Shown here piece by piece: positions 16,519-24,816 of a stretch of 64,000 bases of DNA; position 1 is the first letter of the stretch; each line of letters begins with the position of its first letter. The position numbers and the translations under genes are program-made. The notes under the pieces are model-generated. The model was not told the origin of the DNA. It saw only the letters and a list, made by a program, of their open reading frames with translations, and did no database searches. Source of the DNA: Streptomyces sp. NBC_00461 (lineage in GTDB: Bacteria > Actinomycetota > Actinomycetes > Streptomycetales > Streptomycetaceae); assembly GCF_036013935.1 (NCBI RefSeq), contig NZ_CP107902.1:5799001-5863000 (forward strand). The letters are read 5' to 3'.

Positions 16519-16594
16519 TGTTCTGTCCCCGTGCCTGCTCAGCAGCTCACGAAGAGAGCCACACAGTGGCGTTGAGGGCGACGGAGGCCCTCGC

Positions 16595-17611
16595 CTACTT
16601 CGAGTCCGTCATGCCGTACTCGTACGCGATCACCGAGGGCTTGCCACTCTTCGGCAGGACGGCAAGGGCCATGCCCTGGAAGGTGTCGGTGATGACGACC
16701 CGCTTGGCGGGGTTGTAGACGGCCTCCTCGTCGTCCGGAGTGATCTGGAAGCTGCTCATGTACTGCGGCTTGAGCATCTGTTCCTGGGTGTGCGAGGTCG
16801 GGATGACCGCGAGTAGGCCGCCGTCGGCCAGGCGCAGCGCGTACGTCTCCTTGTACGCCGGGTCCTTGGCGAAGAACTTCTTGGTCGCCCACTTGGCCAA
16901 TTTGCCCTTGGTGCGGTCCTTGTAGAGCTTCAGGGCGTCCTTGGCCGGGCTGGTGGTGTGGGAGATCGCGGCACCGGCCTTCTTCCCGCCGGTCACGTAC
17001 AGGTCCTCGAAGGCCGGGCCGACGTCGTTCGGGGCCAGGGTGCCGACGCGGGTCGAGGGGGCTACGGCGGTGGCGAGACCGTGGTTGCTGGTGTCGATCG
17101 TCGGAATCGGCGCGTCGGAGTAGACCGCCGACATCAGCTTCCAGCTGCTGCCCTCCTTGCCGAAGACCAACAGGGCCGGAGTCTTGGAGCCGCTGGCGGT
17201 GGCCTTGACCGCGAACCAGTCCTCGTCGGCCGGGATGTAGTACTCCCGATCCCGGTAGGAGAACGGCTTCTCGTAGTCGCTCTGGTCCGCCTTCGTCCAT
17301 GTGCCGAAAGTCGCGTAGTCCCCCTTGCTCTGCTCGTGGACCTGTCCGCTCTCGACCGTGCCGAGCAACTTGGCGTTCCGTGTCCCGTTCGCCTTGTTGT
17401 TGACGGCAACGTAGTTGTCGACGATCTTCGCCGCCTGCGCGCGGGTCACCGCGCCCTTGGGGGGCGGGCTCGCCGAGGCACTCGGGGCGGCCGCGTCACC
17501 GGTGCCGCCGCTGCATCCGGTGAGGGTGGCCGCCGAGGTCACGCCGAGGGCGACGAGAATTATGACGCTTCTTCGGGCGGCGCGGGCAAGGGTGGGGGCG
17601 GGGCTAGACAT
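16595..17611 (-). CDS. Hypothetical lipoprotein
   Basis: 338 aa from ATG 17611. Basic n-region, hydrophobic segment and lipobox LTGC (Cys33), then a Ser/Ala/Pro linker. A repeated-strand region includes SYRDREYYIPADEDWFAVKA and SSWKLMSAVYSDAPIPTI, suggesting an extracellular beta-rich domain of the type seen in many uncharacterised Streptomyces lipoproteins. No catalytic motif seen. It lies downstream of the duplicated lipoprotein/secreted-protein cassettes on the same strand and may belong to the same surface-protein cluster. Confidence 0.8.
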   Translation of the reverse strand: MSSPAPTLARAARRSVIILVALGVTSAATLTGCSGGTGDAAAPSASASPPPKGAVTRAQAAKIVDNYVAVNNKANGTRNAKLLGTVESGQVHEQSKGDYATFGTWTKADQSDYEKPFSYRDREYYIPADEDWFAVKATASGSKTPALLVFGKEGSSWKLMSAVYSDAPIPTIDTSNHGLATAVAPSTRVGTLAPNDVGPAFEDLYVTGGKKAGAAISHTTSPAKDALKLYKDRTKGKLAKWATKKFFAKDPAYKETYALRLADGGLLAVIPTSHTQEQMLKPQYMSSFQITPDDEEAVYNPAKRVVITDTFQGMALAVLPKSGKPSVIAYEYGMTDSK

Positions 17612-17688
17612 GGCGGAGGTGCGCTCCTTGAGAGACGTGAAGTGGGAAGCCCTGTTTCAGGCAGTCGGTCGTACGGGGTCTCGTCGCG

Positions 17689-18030
17689 TCAGCGGTTGAT
17701 CGCCTGGTACTCCACGACGTTCATGTCCTGGGTCGTGTCGAAGGTGCCGTCGGGAAGGTCGCCCTTCGCGCCGCCCGTGCCTTCCCAGGAGATCTGCCAG
17801 GTGATGCTGGCCTTCAAAGTGGTACGGCGTTCCGTTGGTGGCGCGGAGGTAGGTGATGCCGCACTGAGGAGTCTTGCCGGCGTCACCCGTGACGAACGGG
17901 GTGGACGGAGGCCGTTGTTGCCGCCGTGGGAGCCGGTGACGGGCTTGTCGGCATAGGCGGTGCCTGCGGTCCAGAACAGGGCGCCGGAGGCCAGGACGAC
18001 GCCCCATTTCAATCGCCGAGGGGTGATCAC
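17689..18030 (-). pseudogene. Internally deleted copy of the secreted protein at 18855-19928
   Basis: GTG 18030 overlaps the upstream lipoprotein stop exactly as in the intact cassette. A signal peptide (GVVLASGALFWTAGTAYA) and short mature start remain. About 230 internal residues are then missing. A family segment (GDAGKTPQCGITYLRATNG) follows in a shifted frame, and an extra T (CACTTTGAAGG against CACCTGAAGG) restores the original frame for the conserved end WEGTGGAKGDLPDGTFDTTQ. The frame stays open throughout (113 codons), so a chimeric peptide could still be made. Confidence 0.8.
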
Positions 18031-18695
18031 TCCTGGCACTCCTTCGCCTTCCCCGTGACGGTTACCGATTGGGCCTTCCATACCGGTGAGGCCTTCGTCG
18101 ACGCCATGAGGATGTTGAACTTCAGGTAGCTGCCCAGGCTTTCCTTGGTGTACAGGACCTTCCCGCTCTTCACTTCCTTGCCATAGGCCTTGGCCTGGTT
18201 CTCGCAGAAAGTGACGCGTGTGAGCTTGACGCTCTTCGACGCGCCGCCATCGCTGGTCTCGGCTTGGTAGTAGCGGTCGGTGCCGGTGAGTGTCCAACCG
18301 CCCTTCACGTACGTCTTGATCTGTGAGTTCGCATATCGCGCCGCATCCCCAGCCGAGTAGTACTGGTACGCCGGGTCGTTCGGGTCCTGCTGGGTGACGC
18401 CGTGGTTGATCGCACGGATGTAGTTCTCCGCGTCCCCCAAGGCGGCCACCCTGTCCGTGTCCGATGGCGTGTCGAAGTCGAAGACCAACTTCAAGTCCTT
18501 GGGAAGGCTCACATCCGGCCTGTCCGCAACGGCCGAGGCAGAAGCCGACGCCGAAGCCGACGGACTCCCGCTCCCCGTATCCGCCCCCTTGATGTCCCCC
18601 GAAGGCGACTTGTCACCCCCACCGCACCCGGTGAGCAAAAGCGCCGCCGCGGCGGTGAGCGCGGCGGCAGTGGTCGGCAGTGCGCGGCGGGCCAC
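18027..18695 (-). CDS. Lipoprotein, duplicated-cassette copy B
   Basis: 222 aa from ATG 18695; lipobox LTGC (Cys24), then a Ser/Ala-rich linker with short SA repeats. The mature domain includes LVFDFDTPSDTD and DAENYIRAINHG, then QDPNDPAYQYYSAGDAA. Near the end are FCENQAKAYGKEVKSGKVLY and the final ECQE, so two cysteines may pair. It is clearly homologous to the lipoprotein at 19925-20578, and the DNA is nearly identical around the start and upstream ribosome site. Function unknown. Confidence 0.85.
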   Translation of the reverse strand: MARRALPTTAAALTAAAALLLTGCGGGDKSPSGDIKGADTGSGSPSASASASASAVADRPDVSLPKDLKLVFDFDTPSDTDRVAALGDAENYIRAINHGVTQQDPNDPAYQYYSAGDAARYANSQIKTYVKGGWTLTGTDRYYQAETSDGGASKSVKLTRVTFCENQAKAYGKEVKSGKVLYTKESLGSYLKFNILMASTKASPVWKAQSVTVTGKAKECQE

Positions 18696-18854
18696 GGTTG
18701 ATCTCCCCCGAGGTCGGTGTGTGCGACGGGCGTGGATGTTGGGTTGTGGGGCTGTGATTGATCGGCAGGCGGATCGCGCTCAGGGGGCGGTTGGTGAGGG
18801 CGGCCTGCCTCGTGTACTCCGCCCGTCTTGTTGCAAGAGCAGGTCCGTTGGGGC

Positions 18855-19928
18855 TCAGCGGTTGACGGCCTGGATCTCCTGGACGTTCATGTCCTGGGTC
18901 GTGTCGAAGGTGCCGTCGGGGAGGTCGCCCTTCGCGCCGCCCGTGCCTTCCCACGAGACCTGCCAGGTGATGCTCGCCTTCAGGTGGTACGGCGTGCCGT
19001 TGGTGGCGTGGAGGTACGTGATGCCGCAGGAAGGGGTCTGGCCGGCATCGCCCTTCTCGTACGGGGCGCCGATCGAGCCGTCGTCGTTGATCGTGCAGTC
19101 GCCCGAGGCGGGGTAGGTCGTCGCGTCCTCGGTGCCGGGGTCCAGGTGGAGGGCGACCGGCTTGGCGGTCGTCACGGCGTAGAGGTTGGTGCGGGGGAGT
19201 TCGGCGCGGACCTTGATCTCACGGAAGGTGCCCTTGTCGAGCCAGGCCCAAGTGGGCAGGTTCACCGTGGACTTGGTGGTGGGCTTCAGCTCGATCTCGG
19301 TGTCGGGAACCTTGACCTGGTTGTAGGCGTACTCGGCGAGCATCTCGGGCGTGGGGGCGTGGGCGACCTTGGGCACCACGTTGGCGTCCTGCCAGAACAT
19401 GATCTTGCCGCAGTCCCACGAATCGGGATCGCTCTCGTCCGGCGCGACGCTGCGCCAGAAGTAGCCGTCCTTGCCGATGTTGTAGTCCTTGTAGCCCTCG
19501 GCGGTGCTCTGCTCGTCGTCGAAGTTGGTCTCCGGTTTGCCGTCCTGGTAGTGGTTCGTCCACAGCTCCTTGCCGTACCAGGACTCGTGGATGCCCACGT
19601 CGCCGTCGCCGTCGTTCTTGTCGACGAAGTCCTTCAGCTCCTGGCCGGTGAAGACGGGCTCGTACCAGCAGGCCGGCGGCTTCCAGTTGACGTCCACGGA
19701 GGAGAGGGCGCCGCGCTTGCCGCCGGTGGGGCCGCTCACCTGGCGGACTTTGATGTGGGAGTAGGTGGCGGAGGCGTAGATGTCCTTGCCGTGCTTTCCG
19801 CCGGAGGTGGGCGGTGCGGGCGGTGCCGGTGCGGGGCCGTCATTGGCGTGGGCGGTGCCGCTGCTGACCAGCGCCAAGGCGATGGCAGTAGTCAAGGTCA
19901 AGCGCCGGGAGAGCCCGTGCTTCGTCAC
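18855..19928 (-). CDS. Secreted protein of unknown function, duplicated-cassette copy A
   Basis: 357 aa from GTG 19928, which overlaps the stop of the upstream lipoprotein gene. Signal peptide with AHA cleavage region (SSGTAHAND), then a Pro/Ala linker. The mature protein is rich in Trp and Asp, with cysteines in PPACWYEPVFTG, SWDCGKIMFW, SGDCTINDD and PSCGITYLHA that may form two disulfides. I know similar streptomycete proteins only as uncharacterised secreted proteins. It likely acts together with the coupled lipoprotein at the cell surface. Confidence 0.85.
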   Translation of the reverse strand: MTKHGLSRRLTLTTAIALALVSSGTAHANDGPAPAPPAPPTSGGKHGKDIYASATYSHIKVRQVSGPTGGKRGALSSVDVNWKPPACWYEPVFTGQELKDFVDKNDGDGDVGIHESWYGKELWTNHYQDGKPETNFDDEQSTAEGYKDYNIGKDGYFWRSVAPDESDPDSWDCGKIMFWQDANVVPKVAHAPTPEMLAEYAYNQVKVPDTEIELKPTTKSTVNLPTWAWLDKGTFREIKVRAELPRTNLYAVTTAKPVALHLDPGTEDATTYPASGDCTINDDGSIGAPYEKGDAGQTPSCGITYLHATNGTPYHLKASITWQVSWEGTGGAKGDLPDGTFDTTQDMNVQEIQAVNR

Positions 19929-20578
19929 TTCTGGCACTCCTTCGCCTTCCCCTTGACCTCCACCAGTGATGCCTTCCAAGCCTTGGCGGAGCCAGTGGGC
20001 GGATACATGAGCAGCTGGTACTTCACGTAACTGTCGGCGTTCTCCCCGGTGTAGAGGATCTTGCCGCTCTTGATTTCCTTGCTGTAGGACTTTGCCTGGT
20101 TTCGGCAGAAGGTGACGAGTTCGCGCTTGCCGCCGCTCAGCGAGGTGACGTTCGCGTCGTAGTACTTGTCCGTCCCCGTGACGGTCCAGTGCCCCTTCAC
20201 CCAGGCTTGGATCTGCGACTTGCTGTACTGCGCAGCCTGACCCGTCGAGTAGTACTGGTACGCGGGGTCGTTCGGATCCTGCTTGGAGATGCCGTGCTTC
20301 AGGGCACGGATGTAGTTCTGCGCATCGGAAAGCGCCGACGCCTGCTTGGCATCGGACGGCACATCGAAGTCGAAGACGAGGTGGAAGTCGCTGGGCACGC
20401 TGATGTCGGGAGCGCCGGCGTCGGAGGTCGACGCCGAAGCCGACGGACTCCCGCTCCCCGTATCCGCCCCCTTGATGTCGTCCGAAGACGACTTGTCACC
20501 CCCACCGCACCCGGTGAGCAGAAGCGCCGCCGCGGCGGTGAGTGCGGCGGCAGTGGTTGTCAGTGCGCGGCGGGCCAC
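19925..20578 (-). CDS. Lipoprotein, duplicated-cassette copy A
   Basis: 217 aa from ATG 20578; lipobox LTGC (Cys24) and Ser-rich linker. It shares DIKGADTGSGSPSASAS, QDPNDPAYQYYS and FCRNQAKSYSKEIKSGKILY with copy B at 18027. The stop overlaps the GTG of the secreted protein, so the two are translationally coupled. The pattern resembles NTF2-like or Mce-associated surface lipoproteins only in general shape; no function is assigned. Confidence 0.85.
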   Translation of the reverse strand: MARRALTTTAAALTAAAALLLTGCGGGDKSSSDDIKGADTGSGSPSASASTSDAGAPDISVPSDFHLVFDFDVPSDAKQASALSDAQNYIRALKHGISKQDPNDPAYQYYSTGQAAQYSKSQIQAWVKGHWTVTGTDKYYDANVTSLSGGKRELVTFCRNQAKSYSKEIKSGKILYTGENADSYVKYQLLMYPPTGSAKAWKASLVEVKGKAKECQK

Positions 20579-20932
20579 GTTTGATCTCCCCCGGAGTCGG
20601 CTGTGTGCAACGGGGAACGAAGCTATCAGGGGGGAGTAAGAGGCCCTGGAGTGCCGGTGGGGGATTGTGTGGGGAATGTGAGGAGTGGGGCGTGGCGGGA
20701 GCGAAGGGCGTGGATCGTAGACGCGTGCGGTTGTGACGACAGCTGCGGGGCAACTCCGGCCAAGGGGGCAGACGGTGACGTATCGGGTGAACGGCGAGGT
20801 CTCAGGTCCGTATCCGGCCTTCGACGTCGCAAATCAGAGTCCATAAGATCTCTGTAGGCTCAGTACATCTCACGCACCCCGGGGCCCCGCGCCCCACCAC
20901 CGCCCCACCCCACACAACCCAGGACACCCGCC
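20579..20932. other. Divergent intergenic region
   Basis: Carries the ribosome site of the minus-strand lipoprotein (GGGGGAG read on the minus strand, next to 20585) and the leader of the LysM/BTAD gene. No gene or RNA recognised. It starts of necessity with the promoters of both directions, but none could be assigned with confidence. Confidence 0.5.
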
Positions 20933-23881
20933 ATGCCGCGACGCAGCACCTCAAGCTCGACGGGACGCTCGACGGGCAACTCGACGGCTCCCAGGAACCG
21001 GACGCCCCAACCCGTGACGATCCGGCGGCGTTCCTTCGGGGACTTCGTCAAGGCGTTCTTCGCGTTCGTCGCGCTGCTCGGCCTCGTCGTCGGGGTGCCG
21101 GGTGCACTCGCCGTGTCCATCGGGTGGCCGTTGCCCAGCGGGGTGCCGAGTCTGGACTGGCTCCAGCAGGAGATCACGGTCACGACCTTCCTGCACATCC
21201 TGACCGTCGTGGTCTGGCTCGCCTGGGCCCAGTTCACCGCGTGTGTCCTCGTCGAGGTGAAGGCGGCCCTCTCCGGCGTCGGCGTCCCGGGCCGTGTACC
21301 CGGTGCCGGTCCGAGCCAGTTGCTCGCCCGGCAGCTTGTCGCCGCTCTCCTCCTCGTCGGCGCCACCGCCGCCAGCCTCACCCCCGGGTTGGCGAACCTC
21401 GGGCACAGTCTGGACGGCAACCAGAAGCCGACCGTCGCCGCCGCCCAGGCGACCCCCGGGCTCTTCGCCCAGCAGCAGGAGCAGGCCGCCAGTACTGCCG
21501 CCGCCCTCGCCCAGCAGGCTTCCCACGCGCAGGCCGATGCCGGCAGCAACGCCAAGCAGCACGGCGACACGAAGTACTACCGGATCCAGCCGCCCGAGGG
21601 GCGTCACCACGACTCCCTCTGGGAGATCGCGCAGCGGCACCTCGGTGACGGGCGCCGGTACAAGGAGATCTACGAGCTCAACAAGGACCGGACCCAGCCG
21701 GACGGTTCCAAGCTGTCCGAGGCCAGTCTGATCCGGCCCGGATGGATCATGGAGATGCCCGGGGACGCGCACGGCGGCGAACTCGTCGAGGCGCCCGACG
21801 CCTCCGCCCACGCCTCCTCCTCGGCCCAGCAGCAGATCCACGACTACGCCAAGTCCGGCGACCACGCCCAGGGCAGCCACGCGCAGGGCGGCGGTCACCA
21901 CGCCCAGCAGGTCTCCGTGCCCGAGCAGCGGCCCGCCTCCGACGGCGGTCATCAGCACGCCAACCCCGCCGCATCCAGCAGCAGTTCCAGCAGCGCCTTC
22001 GGACTTCCGCAAGCCCTCATCGGCGCGCCCCTTCTCGCCGCCGGCCTCCTCGGCGCCCTCGGCCGTCGCCGTCGGCAGGCGTTGTGGCAGTCGGCGCTCG
22101 GTGCCATGGGCGGGCGGCGCGGGATGGAGCCGCCGCTGCCGGTCGGGGACGCCGCGGACGCGCAGGACGCCCTCCTCGTCGGCGCCGACCCCGAAGGCGT
22201 ACGACTGCTGGACCGTTCGCTGCGGGGGCTCGCCGCCCAGCTCGCCGGTGAGTCGCGGGATCTGCCCACCGTCTACGCCGCCTGGCTCAGCAAGGGCGAT
22301 CTGCATCTGCAGCTCGCCCAGCCCGCCGGGAAGCCGCCCGCGCCGTGGCAGCTCGGGCAGGACCAGACGTTCTGGATGCTGGCGAGGACCGACGCCGAGC
22401 AGTACCCGGACGTCGACACGGCCGCGCCCTACCCCGGCCTCGTCAGCCTCGGCACCATGGACGACTCGCGGCTGCTGCTCAACCTGGAGTCGGTGCCCGG
22501 CATCGTCTCCCTGAGCGGCCGCGAGGCCGACCGGGCCGCGGTGTTCGCGTCCGTCGCCGCGGAGCTGGCGACGAACGGCTGGTCGGACCGCATGACCATC
22601 ACCCTCGTCGGCTTCGGCGAGGATCTGACGCCCCTCGCGCCCAACCGGCTGCGTCACCTCGACGGCATCGACGACCTGATCGAGACCATGGAGGCCGAGA
22701 CGCGGCAGCGGCGGGGAGCGCTGGGCGCCGCCGGTCACGACTCCGTCCTCACCGGACGTACGGGGCCTGCCCAGCACACTCGTTGGGCGCCGCACCTCGT
22801 CCTGCTCGCCGCCCAGCCCTCCGCCGAGGACGCCGTCAAGCTCGCCGAACTCGCCTCCGACGCGAGCCGGCTCGGCATCGGCTACCTCGTCGGCACCGAG
22901 ACCGGCGATCTGCCCGGCGCCGCCTGGGAGATGGAGGTCACCAGCGAGGGCAAGCTCCTCGCCCCGCTCCTCGGACTCGAACTCGACGCCCAGCTCCTGC
23001 CGTTGGCCACCCAGCGCGCCGTCGTCGAGCTGTTCGTCGAGGCCGACCCCGAGCGCGATCCCCAAGGGCCCGCGCCCACCCCGCCGTTCCTCGTCGACAT
23101 CAGTGAGCAGGGGCGGCCCGCGGTGTACGCGCGCCTCGTCGGCCCGTACGAGATCATCGGCCTCGACACCCCGGACGGCGAGCGCAGCGCGCTGCTGCAC
23201 GAGGCGCTCGCGCTGCTGTTGCTGCACCGCGAGGGTGTGCACCCGCGGGTGCTGTCGTCCGCCCTGTGGCCGCGGGGGGTCACCGAGGACGTGCGGGACG
23301 CGCTGCTGGAGCGGCTGCGGGTCTGGCTCGGTGCCGATCCCGACGGCACTCCGCGGCTGTCCGCCGACGCGACCGGGCGGCTCGTGCTCGCCAAGTCCGT
23401 CGTCTCGGACCTGGACGTGCTGCGCTCGCTCTACCACGAGGCCACTCAGGGCAAGGGCATCAACAGCCGTGCCGTCCGCGGGCGGCTGCTGACGGACGCG
23501 CTGGTCCTGGTCCGCGGCCCACTGCTCGCCGACCGGCCCGAGGGGCGCTACCGCTGGCTCACCCACGAGATCATCGACGCCCAACTCCCGCTGCTCGTAG
23601 CGGACATCGGGCTCGCCCTGTCCGCCTTCCACCTGGAGAAGGACCGCGCGGAGAAGGCCATCGAGGCCCTGGGCGCCTCCCTCAACTCCGCCCCCGCCGA
23701 CGAACGCCTCTGGAACGAGCTGCTGCGCGCCACCCACGCCACCGGTGACGAGGGGCGCCTCCAGACGCTGGCCACCGACCTCGTGAACCGCAGCGGCGCA
23801 CGCGGACTGCCGCCGCGCACCGAGGCGCTGCTCGACGAACTGCTGCCGACGTGGCGCAGCGGCGCCGCCGCGGTCGGATGA
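20933..23881 (+). CDS. Membrane protein with LysM domain and C-terminal BTAD-like domain
   Basis: 982 aa from ATG 20933. Three hydrophobic segments near residues 37-60, 84-108 and 129-150 are followed by a Gln/Ala-rich linker. A LysM domain spans about 214-276 (DSLWEIAQRHLGDGRRYKEI, then LIRPGWIMEMPGD). After a His-rich region comes another membrane segment (about 360-380) ending in GRRRRQ. The cytoplasmic part ends in a winged-helix-like stretch (~750-840) and a bacterial transcriptional activator (BTAD)/TPR-like domain (~855-975). Architecture known from actinobacteria, usually next to tad genes; here the prepilin peptidase follows. A role in linking cell wall and pilus is inferred. Confidence 0.88.
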   Translation: MPRRSTSSSTGRSTGNSTAPRNRTPQPVTIRRRSFGDFVKAFFAFVALLGLVVGVPGALAVSIGWPLPSGVPSLDWLQQEITVTTFLHILTVVVWLAWAQFTACVLVEVKAALSGVGVPGRVPGAGPSQLLARQLVAALLLVGATAASLTPGLANLGHSLDGNQKPTVAAAQATPGLFAQQQEQAASTAAALAQQASHAQADAGSNAKQHGDTKYYRIQPPEGRHHDSLWEIAQRHLGDGRRYKEIYELNKDRTQPDGSKLSEASLIRPGWIMEMPGDAHGGELVEAPDASAHASSSAQQQIHDYAKSGDHAQGSHAQGGGHHAQQVSVPEQRPASDGGHQHANPAASSSSSSSAFGLPQALIGAPLLAAGLLGALGRRRRQALWQSALGAMGGRRGMEPPLPVGDAADAQDALLVGADPEGVRLLDRSLRGLAAQLAGESRDLPTVYAAWLSKGDLHLQLAQPAGKPPAPWQLGQDQTFWMLARTDAEQYPDVDTAAPYPGLVSLGTMDDSRLLLNLESVPGIVSLSGREADRAAVFASVAAELATNGWSDRMTITLVGFGEDLTPLAPNRLRHLDGIDDLIETMEAETRQRRGALGAAGHDSVLTGRTGPAQHTRWAPHLVLLAAQPSAEDAVKLAELASDASRLGIGYLVGTETGDLPGAAWEMEVTSEGKLLAPLLGLELDAQLLPLATQRAVVELFVEADPERDPQGPAPTPPFLVDISEQGRPAVYARLVGPYEIIGLDTPDGERSALLHEALALLLLHREGVHPRVLSSALWPRGVTEDVRDALLERLRVWLGADPDGTPRLSADATGRLVLAKSVVSDLDVLRSLYHEATQGKGINSRAVRGRLLTDALVLVRGPLLADRPEGRYRWLTHEIIDAQLPLLVADIGLALSAFHLEKDRAEKAIEALGASLNSAPADERLWNELLRATHATGDEGRLQTLATDLVNRSGARGLPPRTEALLDELLPTWRSGAAAVG

Positions 23882-23936
23882 GCAGCGGGTTGAGCACCAG
23901 GTCCATCAGTGGGTTGAGCAGCGGAGGGGCGACGGG

Positions 23937-24671
23937 TTGAGTACGGGGCTGTTGGTCGCCGTCGCCGCGCTGTGGGGTGCGGCGACGGGGGCGCTGCTGC
24001 CGCGTGCCGTGTACCGCTTCTCCGTACCGTCCGGGGAGGACTGGCGGGACCGGTGCCCCGGCGAGCACCCCCTCGGCCGGTGGATCGGGCGGGCGCGATG
24101 TGCGCGGTGCGGGCCCACCGAACCGTCCTACGGCCCCGGTGTCGCCGCCCTGGCGATCGCCACCGCCCTCGTCTGCGCCGCCCTCGCCGCCGCCACCGGT
24201 ACCCGGCCCGAGCTGGGCGTCTGGCTGCTGCTCGCGCCCGTCGGCGTCCTGCTCGCGGTGGTCGACTTCCGGGTGAAGCGGCTGCCCGACGTCCTGACGC
24301 TGCCGCTCGCGGGCGCCGCGCTGGTGCTCCTCGGGGCGGTGGCACTCGTACCCGAGCATGCCGGTGACTGGCTCACCGCGCTGTACGGCGGCCTCGCGCT
24401 CGGCGGCGCCTTCTTCGTGCTGTTCCTCATCAACCCGGGCGGCATGGGCTTCGGCGACGTCAAGCTGGCGCTGGGTCTGGGCGCCGTGCTCGGGTGGTAC
24501 GGCTGGCCGACGGTCATGCTGGGCACCTTCGCCGCGTTCCTGCTCGGGGCGTTGTACGGGGGCGCGCTCGTTGTCGTACGGCGGGCCGGGCGCAAGACGG
24601 CCATCGCGTTCGGGCCGTTCCTGATCACCGGAGCGTTCGTCGGGCTCCTGATCGGCGCGTACGCGACCTGA
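23937..24671 (+). CDS. Type IV prepilin peptidase (A24 family)
   Basis: 244 aa from TTG 23937, chosen because GGAGGGG lies at the right distance upstream. Membrane aspartic protease that trims the leader of Flp and TadE/G-type pseudopilins. The two catalytic-Asp motifs are visible: VDFRVKRLPDVLTLPL (residues ~108-123) and GMGFGDVKLALGLG (~169-182). An N-terminal CARC element and CPGEHPLGRW recall the longer PilD-type peptidases. It lies about 19 kb from the tad genes, with no other candidate peptidase in the window. Confidence 0.92.
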   Translation: MSTGLLVAVAALWGAATGALLPRAVYRFSVPSGEDWRDRCPGEHPLGRWIGRARCARCGPTEPSYGPGVAALAIATALVCAALAAATGTRPELGVWLLLAPVGVLLAVVDFRVKRLPDVLTLPLAGAALVLLGAVALVPEHAGDWLTALYGGLALGGAFFVLFLINPGGMGFGDVKLALGLGAVLGWYGWPTVMLGTFAAFLLGALYGGALVVVRRAGRKTAIAFGPFLITGAFVGLLIGAYAT

Positions 24672-24816
24672 CGTCCTCGGGGCATACCCGACCTGAGGGC
24701 GGCGGCGTGCGCGACCTGAGGGCGGCGACGCGTGCGCGGCCTGACGTCGGCGGTGCGAAACGGCTGGCGTAGGCTGGTCAGGTCTGTCCACAACCCTTGA
24801 CGAAAGGGACGCCCCG
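24672..24816. other. Short gap between prepilin peptidase and mqnC
   Basis: Contains imperfect direct repeats of GACCTGAGGGCGGCG-type sequence at about 24686-24735. AAAGGGAC at 24803-24810 is the likely ribosome site for mqnC. No gene seen. Confidence 0.5.

Larger units (their letters stand above)
17689..20578 (-). repeat. Tandem duplication of a lipoprotein + secreted-protein cassette
   Basis: Copy A (20578 to 18855) and copy B (18695 to 17689) have the same gene order, the same GTGA coupling and closely matching DNA at both ends. Copy B is shortened by the internal deletion described in its own entry. Confidence 0.85.
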
